Assembly: GCA_018296165.2 (NCBI GenBank)
Contig: JACKQL020000026.1
Coordinates: 496,001-560,000 of the forward strand
Direction: 5' to 3'
Length of the DNA stretch: 64,000 nucleotides
Source of the DNA: Termitomyces sp. T153
Lineage: Eukaryota > Basidiomycota > Agaricomycetes > Agaricales > Lyophyllaceae
The translations under genes and the position numbers were made by a program. A model generated the notes under the pieces. It ran no database searches, had not been told where the DNA came from, and saw nothing but the letters and a program-made list of their open reading frames with translations. Of the stretch, positions 23,564 to 34,689 are shown one piece after another (positions within the stretch are counted from its first letter, which is position 1; the number at the start of each line of letters is the position of its first letter).

Positions 23564-26500
23564 TCTATATATTATGCGATGACAAATGTGGGAATGTGGC
23601 TGCGCCTATGCAATGACTTTTCTGCTGACTAAAATTGGTCAGTGCTGACAAATGCTAACAAATTTCAACCCTTTTATGCTAATAGAATCAGACTTGGCTG
23701 TTTTGCCACTCTTCGGATACATTTTTTACAAAAAAAAATACAGTAGACAACTTTAATGAATAAATACTATCTTTTGACTATGTGTAAAAGGTGCCAATTA
23801 GTCTGCAGGGATGAAAAAGGCCAAACACAATTTAGTGGACACTGTTTTTCATGCCTCGCGCGTTTTTTGACACAACATGACCAAATAATGGGCATTTCTG
23901 AAGTTGTGGAAAGGAGGCCACACGACAAAGTATGTTTCATCACATCTATTGATTGATTGATGTTGACTAACAAGCTTATTAGTAACTCCTTACCCACATT
24001 GAGCTATTGATACATCAAATATCTCATTATGCAAGTCAATTTTAATGGTTTTTGACTGTTAAATTGCTGAACAATGGATATTTCAGGCAACCACCTACTA
24101 CTCCTGAAAGCCAAAGGCAACAAGCTAGGAATCAAAGGAGACTTGAACAGTTACAAATGACAGATCCTGACAATCGTCGAGCAAATAGAAACAATAGATC
24201 TTTGGAACAGATCAATACTGTGGTTGTCCCACCACTTCAATTGGGGCCTGGGGGTATCAATCAATCTATGGGAACTGGGGGTTTGAGACCTATAGCCACT
24301 GCTTCTGGCTCTTTGGGAAGACCTATTAGGCAGGCAGCTGCTGCTGCTGATCCATTTTTTATGGTCATTCCAGAAACTGTTTTGCCTGAAGGGTGGGATG
24401 CTCCTTTGCAGAATCCCATACCTAGAGTGGTGCCACCTCTACCTCCTCCTGTACAGAGAAGAGGCAATAGACTCAATCAGTCTGCTGTTGCTCAAGCTGC
24501 TATGGTCATTCCAGAAACAGTTTTGCCAGAAGGTTGGGATGCTCCTTTACAGAATCCCTTACCTAGAATGGTGCCACTGTTGCCTGCTCCTGTACATAGA
24601 AGGGTCAGAAATGGTCCCTTGCCAGAGCTTATAATAGTACCAGCTCCACTTGCTTCCCAGGCACTGTTAGAAGAGCAACAAAGGCTGAGACAGAGTCAAC
24701 AAGAGCAGGCACTGGCAATCTTGCAAGAGCAACAAAGGCTAAGGTATATTGCTATGGCTACAGAGCAGGAGAGGCAACAACAAGAGGTACTAGCAGTGTT
24801 GCAAGAGCAACAAAGGCTGAGACAAGATCAGGAGAGGCAACAGGCATTGGCTATTCTGAGCCAGGAAAGGTTGAGGGAGGAAGAAGAAGAGGTCAGTCAA
24901 GGACAACTTGAATATGTCACTGGGACTAACAAAGTCTAACAGCATATTGATCTGAATCCTGAACATAGGCCTTTGAATGCAGTTATGGCTCAAAGGATTT
25001 TTCAAGGCTGGGAACAGCAACATGAAGCTGATCTGGAAGAGGATTTCAATGATTTAGGTCCTCAGAATGATATACCTTCTGAGGATGACTTGGAATATGT
25101 TGATCCTGTTCAACAGAGACCTGCAGAACAATTGGATCCTCCCCTTTATGTGCCATTGGGTCCTCAGGATGACATCCCTTCTGATGATGACTTGGATTAT
25201 GTTGATCCTGTTCAACAGAGACCTGCAGAGCAATTGGATCCTCCCCTTGATGTGCCATTAGGTCCTCAGGATGACATCCCTTCTGATGATGACTTGGATT
25301 ATGTTGATCCTGTTCAACAGAGACCTGCAGAAGACTTGGACCCTGCTCTACCCAACCATCCAGCAGGACTACAAAATCCTGCTGAACAGCCTCCCCTTGA
25401 GCTTCCTATGCCACCACAGCTTGACCCTATTCAGCCTATTCCAAGAGGAAGGCAACCTTACTTGATTGAATACCCTCCACACTATCTTGGTCCTATGACT
25501 GTTATATGTCCACACTGCCAAGCTCTACATTTTGATGCTGAAAAGCTCACCAAGTCTACTATTTATAATCCAAAGTTTGGCATGTGCTGCTTACAAAACC
25601 AAGTGAATTTGCCCAGGCTTCGAGATGCTCCAGCAGATTTATTGAACCTGCTCCATGGGCATCATCCTCTCTCTGACACTTTTAAAACATCTATCTGTCA
25701 ATACAATGCAGCCTTTGCATTCACATCTCTGGGAGTCAAAATTGATCATGCCATTACCAATGCTCCTGGACCATACAGCTTTAGGATCAATGGAGAACTA
25801 CATCATTTGACAGGTGCCTTGCTTCCTATAAAAGGCAATCTGCCTGTATATGCACAGCTCTACTTTTATGACTATAATCAGCAATTGGCTTTTTGTCAAC
25901 AGAACAATTCCAGGCTGGACCCTCAGATAATGGCCTCTTTGCAGGATATGCTTGCTAGAGTCAATCCCTTCATTGACCTATACAAGCAAGGCAGGCAGAT
26001 CATGGGAGAAGTTCCAGAAGGCCAACCACAAAGGCTTTCTGTCAAGCTTACAGCTGATTTTGGAGATCCTCAATGGTACAATGACCCCAATGAACAGGAG
26101 GGGGTTGCAGCTGTAATTCCTGGAGATGGCTCAGAGGAGTGATCAAATCATCATGATATAGTCTTGCACTTGCATGGAAGGGAATTGAAGCAGATCAGCC
26201 ATCTACATCCATATTACACTCCACTGCACTACACAATCATCTTTCCCACTAGAGAGCCTGGATAGCACATCAACATTCTTGCCAGACATGGACCACAAGG
26301 GCAACAAAGGACAAATAAGGTCTCTGAAACCTCATATTATGCATATAGGCTTCAACAAAGAACTCTGGAATTTAATGCTGCTTTACTTTGGAGTAGAAGG
26401 TTGTTTCAGCAATATGTTGTTGATGCATGGGCTTCAACTGAGCAAACAAAGTTGAATTGGGTTTGGCACAATCAGAAGAAGATCAGAGCTGAAGTCTATC

Positions 26501-27423
26501 AGGGAGTGGTGGATGCTGCTGCTGGAGATGAACAAGTCACCCCACAAAGCTGACATGTTATCCTCCCATCCTCCCATACTGGAAGTGATCAACAAATGCA
26601 GCAATTATTTCAGGACTCTATGGCTATCTGCAGGAATTTTGGAAAACCTGACCTCTTCTTGACTATGACTGCCAATCCAAAGTGGTCAGAAATTGAAGAA
26701 GCTCTCTTGAAGGAACCTGCAGTCAATGGGAAGAAGCAGACAGCTGCTGATTGACCTGATATTGTTGCCAGAGTTTTTGAACTCAAGAAAAATGCTGTAG
26801 TAAAGGAGATCAAGGAAGGTCTCTTTGGCAGCTGTGTGGCTTATGTTCATACCATTGAATTCCAAAAGAGAGGACTTCCACATATGCACATCTTGATCTT
26901 TTTCCATTGCCATCACAGGATCAAGGATGCACCTGATGTCAATTCCATTGTCTCTGCTCAGATTCCAGATCCAGTCACTCAACCTCAATTGTATCAGGTA
27001 TTGGCTTTGTTTGAATCCTGAATTCAGTTACTTATCTTTGTTGTCAGGTTGTTACTGCCAACATGGTCCATGGTCCATGTGGAACTGCCAAACCCAATGC
27101 TAAGTGTATGGTAGATGGCAAATGTTCCAAGAAATACCCAAAGGAATTCCAAGAGGCTACTCAGTATGGAGATAATGGCTATCCTCAATATGCCAGGCCT
27201 GACAATGGATGCTTCTTTGAAAAGAATGGTCATCATTAACACAATCAAGATGTTGTTCCATATTATCCTTATCTCTCAGCCAAGTACAAATGTCGCATCA
27301 ATGTGGAGGTCTGTGCTTCAGTGGAAGCCATCAAGTACATTCACAAGTACATCTACAAAGGCCATGATAGGACAACTTTGGAGATTTATGGAGAGCAGAT
27401 AGACCAGAGGGATGAAATCAAGA
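23564..27423 (+). mobile_element. Helitron, 3'-truncated
   Basis: Rolling-circle transposon remnant. The proposed 5' end is TCTATATATTATGCG at 23564, directly after an A. It contains a Rep gene with HUH and Tyr motifs but ends at 27423, where the foldback element starts. The PIF1-type helicase half and the 3' hairpin/CTRR terminus are missing. It is strongly CpG-poor compared with the left 12 kb. Confidence 0.75.
24052..27417 (+). pseudogene. Helitron Rep (helitron helicase-like domain), helicase missing
   Basis: One frame stays open from 24052 to about 26994 apart from a handful of stops (24937, 26140, one near 26263, 26551, 26752), then a probable intron 26998-27047 (GTATTG...TTGTCAG) and more Rep to 27417. 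The N-terminal region is Gln/Pro-rich with internal repeats. CPHCQALHFDAEKLT...CCLQNQV is the zinc-binding start of the Helitron-like domain. FQKRGLPHMHILIFFH carries the HUH pair, and YIHKYIYKGHD carries the two catalytic-type Tyr residues. Several stops and Gln replacements sit where CGA/CGG Arg codons are expected, fitting CpG decay. The PIF1 helicase, normally next, is absent. Confidence 0.85.
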
Positions 27424-28022
27424 CCTAACTGAACAAAGTGAGGTTGGGTCTGGGACTTAGCATTGAGTTAGAAATACAAAGACCTAACCAAACAAAATGA
27501 GGTTGGGTCTGGGACTTAGCATTGAGTTAGAAATACAAGGACCTAACCAAACAAAGTGAGGTTGGGTCTGGGATGAAGCATTGAGTAGAAGATTGAGGAC
27601 CTAACTGAACAAAGTGAGGTTGGGTCTGGGATGAAGCAAGAGCTACAGGTCTGTGCCAAAGGCATGGACCATAGCTTGTGGAGATTAGAATGAAGAAAGT
27701 GATGTTTATATCAGAAATCTGGCAAAATCCAGAAGTTTCATGAAGTAGTTCTGCACACATTATTAAGCAGCTTCTTCAATTGGTAACTGCCAATGATTGA
27801 ACAGTTTTTTCACAATGAGCTATGGTCTGTGCCTTTGGCATGGGCCTGTAGCTCTTGCTAAGCCCCAGACCCAAGCTCACTTTCTTTGGTTAGGTCTTTG
27901 ATATTCTAACTAAATGCTGAGATCTAGACCCAACCTCACTATGTTCAGTTAGGTCTTTGTATTTTGTCAACTCAATGCTAAGATCCAGACACAACTTCAG
28001 TTTTTGTCCACTTGGGTCTTTC
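27424..28022. mobile_element. Foldback-like element with tandem-repeat arms
   Basis: The left arm (27424-~27680) has four ~59-bp units beginning GACCTAAC(T/C)(G/A)AACAAA. The right arm (~27816-28022) has about three of the same units in inverted orientation. The arms meet at inner ends containing GTGCCAAAGGCATGG and its inverse, with a ~135-bp loop that has no ORF. It interrupts the Helitron Rep gene. Long subterminal-repeat arms with no coding capacity point to a non-autonomous foldback or MITE-like element mobilised in trans. Confidence 0.7.
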
Positions 28023-29010
28023 ATATTATTGATAAGAGTTCTTCAATAAAGTAATCAAGATTGTCATATCAATGGAGCTTTCCCACTCATCTCTTCTACT
28101 ATGCTGACTTTGGTCTTTCTTTTTTTCATCAATGTGTTGATAGTCCTGTTATTGTTGATGCCAGTAGATGTCAGTCTTTACTACAATTGATAAATCAAAG
28201 TCTTCTCCACTTTCTGTCCCCTTTTTACTCATATACTTTGAAGAGCATGTTTGACTATTTTTCGACACTGAAATGTACTAAAGAGAAAGAAATTAGGGAA
28301 AGTAGCTTGAGTAATGATATATCTATAATCTCATTTAGAGTATCACTAAGTGGTACTGATACTTAGCAATCAGACCTTTGACTTGATTCTTTCTTAAAGT
28401 GGTGATAATTCTTTAATAATCTCTTTCAAATACTCTATCTAATCAAGATTTATCAAGCATCACTCATCTGTTTTCTTCAATTCAATATATCTGACTGACA
28501 TACAACCATCTGATCACAAACCATACACCTTCAAATCAGAAAGCCTGTGGATTCTCAGAAATAGAAGCTAGCTTACAGCTATCAGCAATCAAATCTATCA
28601 AAAGATACATATATGTCATAGTAGTAAACAAAAATCCTCCTGTTCCAGTCCCCATCAACTCTACATATTTTATATTAATACTGCCTTCTGAAGCTTTTTT
28701 CATCTCAAAGCAATCTTCAATGTTCTCTTCACCAATGGTCCCATTAGCATAATAAATTAAACCCACCATCCTTGGTCAAAGGCTGTTATAATGTAGTCAA
28801 ATATCCATTGAGAGCAGGAAAAGTTGGAGATTATCATGAATAAGTTGATTCTAAGGTATAAGAACTGATTGTAAAACTATACAAATACACACTTTCAAGT
28901 CTAAACATGCACCTGGAAATCAGAAAACCCATCAGCACTCTAGTCCAAGTATAGCCTCACTTTGTTTGATTAGCTAGAAAGCTAACATTGTTGAGCAAGC
29001 CTGTGGTCAT
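28023..29010. other. AT-rich sequence, nothing recognised
   Basis: About 1 kb, AT-rich and CpG-poor, with only short frames (for example 28061-28366 on + and 28536-28769 on -) that carry no domain. It does not continue the Helitron and does not match the LTRs nearby. Possibly old transposon debris. Confidence 0.4.
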
Positions 29011-30490
29011 TGTCAGGGGACTTTCATTTCTGACCTCTGCAACTTGTTCCAGCATCTCTGCAGCTTGTCTGATGTCTTTGGAGCTTGTTCCAGAACCCTG
29101 GAGATCTCTAGAGAACTGTGGAATGCTCCATATTACCTCACTGATCATTGTTCTAGAGTTAGGACTAGCTCTGGCTTCCTGTACAGTAGTTCCCATGCCT
29201 CTGCCACCCACTGATGCACTGTGCCAAGCAGTGGGGATCCTTAGACTTGTTCTCTTTGGATTTCCCTCTGCTAGGTGATTAGCTACTGATTGTATCATCA
29301 TCTACTTGCTAATATACTTTGGATTCCCCTCTGCTAGCTGCATGACTCAAATCTGCTGCCCTGGAGGTTGTTCTTACAGCAGAACAAGTCTCCTAAAACT
29401 GGTCTGGAAGCCCTTCATAGCTGCAAGGAACCTCTGAGCCACTATCTGTTGCTTCTCCACCAGGATTAAGCACTGCAGAGTTCTATGTCTCAGCTTGCCA
29501 ACCCAAACACTCCTTCAGAGGGCCTGGCCCTGCAGGACAAAGCCTGGACCTGCCTGCTACACCTAGAAACTCAGGTGCAATTAATGCAATCATCTCTCAC
29601 CCACCACACAACCAAACTCTCCACCCTCCATCAAACCACAGATCTTATCTCCCAATTACTCTAGACACTGCTTGAATGCCTACCTCCTATCTCCACACTT
29701 CCCCTGGATATGGAACCAGCCCTGACTGCTTTTGCACCCTTCTTTGTGGCTCTGGTGACCCTACAGCTATGGATTCTGCACCGTGCACTACCAGATGCAT
29801 ACAATGGTGCTCACTCTGGCAAGGAAACTTTCCTCCAATCCTGCCTCACCTACATCTACCTCAGTAGAGACACCTTCAACTCTGACATGTTGAAAATAGC
29901 CTAGGTACTGTTGTACATAAAGACCAGACATGCCTCCACCTATGCATTATGAGTTTTCTGTCACCTTGGAGGTGTTGGAAGTTTCTCAGACTGGGTTGTC
30001 AAGAAGGACTTCCTTGTGGAGTTTTTCCTGCTAGACCCTGCCAAAACTGCTGCCTTGATGCTATGTGACAGGGAGCAATATGGGCAAGGAAAGCATATGC
30101 TGGACAAGTACATCAACACCTTCCAGGCACTGGTTGAGCAAGCTGCCTACCCCAACAGCCTTGAGTTATGCCTCACATTCCAGGATGGCCTACACCCTGT
30201 GCTGGTGGAATGCATTGACAATCTTGTAGAGGGCTGCCAAGACAACAAAAGAATTGCTTCATAGTATGAGGTAGCCTGGGATCAGTGGCAACTCATGGAG
30301 ATTTGGAGAGAGCTCTGCCACTCACATCCCATGCTGTGCCCAGCTCTAGTCATCAGCCTCTGCCACCCCATACCTGCTTGCCCAATGCCTGCCCCTACTC
30401 CTGCCATCTCCACAACAGGCCCCCTGCCACTGAGCATCCCTGTGGATGCAGTCAGACAGCTCTGTGCCTGTCTGAAGAAAAGACTCTCAT
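29011..30490 (+). mobile_element. Gypsy family B fragment (5' LTR plus gag)
   Basis: A 368-bp LTR (29011-29378, TGTCAGGGG...TTCTTACA) followed by gag. It is the same family as the minus-strand copy at 34192-40824, in opposite orientation. The fragment stops in the gag C-terminus near 30470-30490 and is followed by ~55 bp of unrelated sequence and the CAAGT target site of the Copia element. Confidence 0.8.
29450..30490 (+). pseudogene. Gypsy B gag fragment
   Basis: Decayed Retrotrans_gag-type capsid. Recognisable blocks are WILHRALPDAYNGAHSGKET, FLQSCLTYIYLSRDTFNSDM, then after a stop and frame changes VKKDFLVEFFLLDPAKTAAL and YINTFQALVEQAAYPNSLEL. The C-terminal zinc knuckle seen in the other family B copy is not reached. 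At least four stops or frame breaks make it non-functional. Confidence 0.75.
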
Positions 30491-30551
30491 CTAGGTATTT
30501 ATCATATCATACACTAGGCCTAGCACTGATCCAGCTCTCTTAGATGCAAGT

Positions 30552-30934
30552 TGTAGAGAATACAGTAACTCAGTCCTCAGTCACACTAAGAATGTTTGTA
30601 TGACTATATTATTACCTGTAGAGAATACAGTAATTCAGTCTACAGGGGTGTGACTCAGTAAGATGTAAGTAAGTAGAAATAATGATATACTCACCCTCAG
30701 TCTCATTCACACTAAAAATGTTTGTACAACTGAGGGTGCATTTCTGTGTATGCAAAAATAAGTAGGTAAAACAAATACAGTTTACAGCAAAGACTAGCAA
30801 ATACCAATTGTCTTAGCCACCCAGGCCAAGACAAAGAAAAATAAACGAGAGGTAAGCAGAAAAGAAATATATTGTGTAAGCCAATACATATGACATAGTT
30901 CCAGAGCATCAGTCACCTAAGTCTGGCTTCAACA
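30552..30934 (-). repeat. Copia 3' LTR
   Basis: 383 bp with TGT...ACA ends. It contains two copies of a CACTAAGAATGTTTGTA-type block. The purine tract lies just outside at 30935-30941 (minus strand GGGAGAG). Confidence 0.85.
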
Positions 30935-30949
30935 CTCTCCCTGACTTGG

Positions 30950-33900
30950 GCAACTGTCACAAACCTTCAAGCCCAAGAGCTGGATAAGGTGGTTGGTGGA
31001 CTGTGGGAGTGATTTGGTGCAAATATTGGCAAGGTTTTTGGTGGAGGGTATATGAGTGACCTCAATATCTCCTTCTTGAATACATTCTTGGATGTAGTGG
31101 TGGTGAACATTGATGTGTTTTGCTTGTGCATGTTCCTTGGTGGATTATGCCAGAGCTATTGAGGAGTTGTTGTCAACATAGAGCTGTATCAGGAGAGGCT
31201 GTTTGAGGTTGATCTCAGAAAAGAAATTATGCATCCATAATGCTTGTTGTGATCCACATGTCATGGCCATGTATTCAACTTCCATTGTCAATAGGGCAAT
31301 GGTTTGTTGATGTTTGAAGCTCCAAGAACTGGGCCAATGGCCATCAAAAAGATATACTCAGATGTTGACCTTTGAGTATCCAAGTTTCCTTTGTAGTCAG
31401 CATTGATGTACCCCACTGGTTTAGTAGCCCCTCCCAACTCTCTGGAGTAAGTGATGCAATAGTTGATTGTACCTTTAATGTATGGCAGGTACCTTTATGC
31501 CATCATGTTCATCACCCCCCTCCAGAGTCAACAGATATCCATATGGTCCTTCAGCCATTAGAGCTGTCAGAGGACATTCATTAGATGCCCAGTCTTCCCC
31601 TTCATTGCACACAACCTGCTCCCTGTGCAGGTTTTCCCAGGCAGTAATCAAGGCCAGGGTCAGATTTGTGTGCCTTGTTAATCAACAAAGGGGTTGGATT
31701 GGTGCAGGGGAGTGGTGCTCAATCATTGGCTATGCCAGGTTTGGTGTCAGGGATGCCATCAATGTAGAGCAGGCCTGATCTAATCCTTGGTGCTATGGGT
31801 TGTTATGAGGGCAAAACACCTGGTCCCAAGGTATCTTGCATAGTGGGCAGCATAACAGCATCATCTGTACTGTCAAGTATGGTGAGTGGTCAATAGCCAA
31901 TGCCTTCCTCAAAAATAACATCCCGTGATGTCACAATGGATCTGGCTCACTGATTGTACAGGCAATAACCACTGTTTGCATATCCAACTAGGTGTGTTCT
32001 TACTAACCTCAGGTCCAACTTTGACTTAATCAATTTATCAGAAACCTTGGCCCAAGCAAGACAGCCCCATGGGCAAAGGTAATCAATGTGCTGTCATTTA
32101 CTGGTCCAGGTCTCTTTTGGTATCCAATTTGGGTGGCATGAGGAAGGAAGGAGATTTCTAGTGTATACTTGTGCCATAGCTTCCACCCAGAGTTTCTTAG
32201 ACAAGCCACTCTTAGCTAAGATGTAGTGTATGCCCTCCAGGATTGTCCTGTTTGCTCTCTCAGCAATGCCATTTTGAGCATGCACATATGGCATGGAGAT
32301 GCATAGAACAATGCCATATGTGGCAAGGTATGCAGACCATGACTTGTTGATCCACTCATGTGCAGCAAGCATCAACTCTAACTTCATGCAGTTTCCAACC
32401 TGTCTGGTGCTTGGACTCATTATGGTACATGGTGAAGGCAGTGAGTGTTGTTGTCAAGTCTTTTCATATCAGGAAAAAGGCTGATATATGGGACAAACCT
32501 CCATCCACTGCAACTATCATGTAGGCAGCCCCTTCAGATGACAACACACTGGTGGGCCCCTACAGATCCACATGGACTTGATCATTTGGTGCACCCTCTG
32601 GCTCAACCATAGCATTGTATGGGCATGCAGTATGCTTGCCATATATACAGTCCTCACACATGCCAGAAACAGTCAGATCTCCTTTTACTACCAAACCATA
32701 AACCAGATTCTGCACTAATGCATTCTCAATAGTTTTTACACTTGCATGTCCAAATTGCTGGTGCCAGACCTCCAGGCTCATAAGTCTCATCTGCAATTTT
32801 GCAATTATGGCAGTGGGCAGCTCTGTGTTTCCAAAGGAACCAAGTAGATACATTCCTCCAGCCCCTTTGCTGCACAGAACTTCCCTCCCCATTGGGTCCT
32901 GGAACCAAACAAGACCTCCACCAAAGACCATGTTGAAACTGGCTTGGTCAAACTTATCGATTGAAATCAGATTGGATGTAAGATCAGGGGCTTGTAAGAT
33001 GTTTCTGAATACAAGTTCCAATGAGCTGTGAGCAGTGCTGCATGTCTTTCTGACTGTTCCCCAGCCAACAATGCAAAACATAGCTCCCTTGGTGCAGTGT
33101 GTCCCTTGATGGGGGTTGGGAGTTTCTTGTAATCAGAGAATGCCTCTCTATTGACAAAAGGGTGGTCTGTTGCCCCTGAATCTGTGTAGGTAGGGACAAT
33201 CATTTTGGATGTAAATGTGTTTGGCCATACTACCATTGTTGGCTGATTGGAGTGTGCTTCAACAGATTCAACTATGGCTGATAGGACATACATAACCTGG
33301 GGTTGAGTATTTGTTTATGGAGTGGTCATGATTTCGGTGGGGCAGTCAAGGCAGCTATGTTTGCCACTAGTGGGGTTCCAGAAGGGGTCATATTGTTAGA
33401 TGGAGTTCTAGACATCTTCCTCTTGTTCCTAAACTTTGGTGGGAATTGGCCTTCTTTCCCCCCACCTCTCCACTAACAGTTGTCTATGGTGTGTCCATTT
33501 TGATGGCAATTTGGGTTCACACAAACTGGCCTTTGCTTTGTCTGTGTTTGTAGGGCTGTTGCTGATATGCCAGCCTTTTGCTTCTGGAGAACAAGACAGT
33601 CCCAATAGATGGTGAGTGCTGCTATGATGTCCTTAGATAATGTTTCAGTGTACAGACTTGCCACCACAGCATTCCAAGATTCTGGGAGAAATGCCATCAA
33701 GATTGTCTGGAAAGCTGCATCATCCAGTTTTGCTCCCTTTTCTGTTGCTGATTTCCATTTCTCCCTGAGGTCTTTCATGTGTTCAGGAAATCCATACCAT
33801 CTATAAACTTTGTATTGAATAGTTGTCTTTCAGCATTCATAGCAGCTATCTCCAAGAATATGCTGTAGTTGTCTGTGAGTATGGTCCACACCTGTGATGC

Positions 33901-34191
33901 AGACTCATTCATTTTTATTCCCAAACCAACATGGTTTTTGGTGTTGTCAATAATTAGTCCTAATGCCCAAGCATCCCTTTCCTCCCATTCTTCAAGAGAT
34001 GGAGTTTTTGATGACCATTCAGTAGGCTTTGATTTGATGCTTTTACCAATGGATGCTGGATCTGGTTTTTAGATTGTGCCATTGAGGTAACTGCATGTGC
34101 CACATGCTCTCACCACTATCATAACACAATTTTTGAATGTGGCATAGTTTGTCCCATTGAAGTGGACTTCTTCAGGGAAGTTGTAAGGGTG
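30950..34191 (-). pseudogene. Copia gag-pol, RT largely deleted
   Basis: In order on the minus strand: gag start (FNGTNYATFKNCVMIVV...LNGTI), mid-gag and zinc knuckle CVNPNCHQNGHTIDNC (33473-33806), and protease with an intact TDSGAT (near 33190). Then GAG-pre-integrase LEVWHQQFGHASVKTIENAL (32560-33081) and integrase with PYVHAQNGIAERANRTILEG (32094-32420). Only ~600 bp separates integrase from RNase H (NADYKGNLDTQRSTSEYIF near 31380), so most of RT is gone. The C-terminus reads HINVHHHYIQECIQEG, ending LLGLEGL. Many stops; defective. Confidence 0.82.
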
Positions 34192-34551
34192 ACCTCTGAG
34201 GCAGCAGGTTGGAGTCATGCAGCTAGCAGAGAGGAATCCAAAGTATATTAGCAAGAGTATATGACAATACAATCAGTAACTAATCACCTAGCAGAGGGAA
34301 ATCTGAAGAGAACAAGTCTAAGGATTCCCACTGCTCAGCACAGCACATCAGTGGGCAGCAGAGGCATGGGAACTACTATACAGAAGGCCAGAGCTAGTCC
34401 TAACTCTAGGACAATGATTGGTAAGGTAATATAGAGAGCTCTGCAGTTCTTCAGAGATCTCCAGGGTTCTGGAACAAGCCTTGGAGACATCAAGCAAGCT
34501 GCAGGGATGCTGGAACAAGTTGTGGAGGTTGGAAATGGAAGTCCCCTGACA
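34192..34551 (-). repeat. Gypsy B 3' LTR
   Basis: 360 bp, matching the 368-bp plus-strand LTR at 29011-29378 and the truncated 5' LTR at 40645-40824. The matching sequence stops at CCCTTACA (minus), which fixes the LTR end. Confidence 0.85.
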
Positions 34552-34689
34552 TTGCCCTCCCTCTAGCATGCAGCATCTCAATGTGTGGGGTAGAGAAAGT
34601 CCCTGATTGCTTGGTCTGCCAGCAAAATAGGGTAGATTCCTTGTATGGCATGTGGAGTGTCTAGGTGTCTCCTGTGGAACTCCTTGATG

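Noticed and set aside
34192..34551. Solo LTR of the Copia element
   Set aside because: Its ends match the family B LTR at 29011-29378 and the purine tract of Gypsy B abuts it, so it is the Gypsy B 3' LTR.
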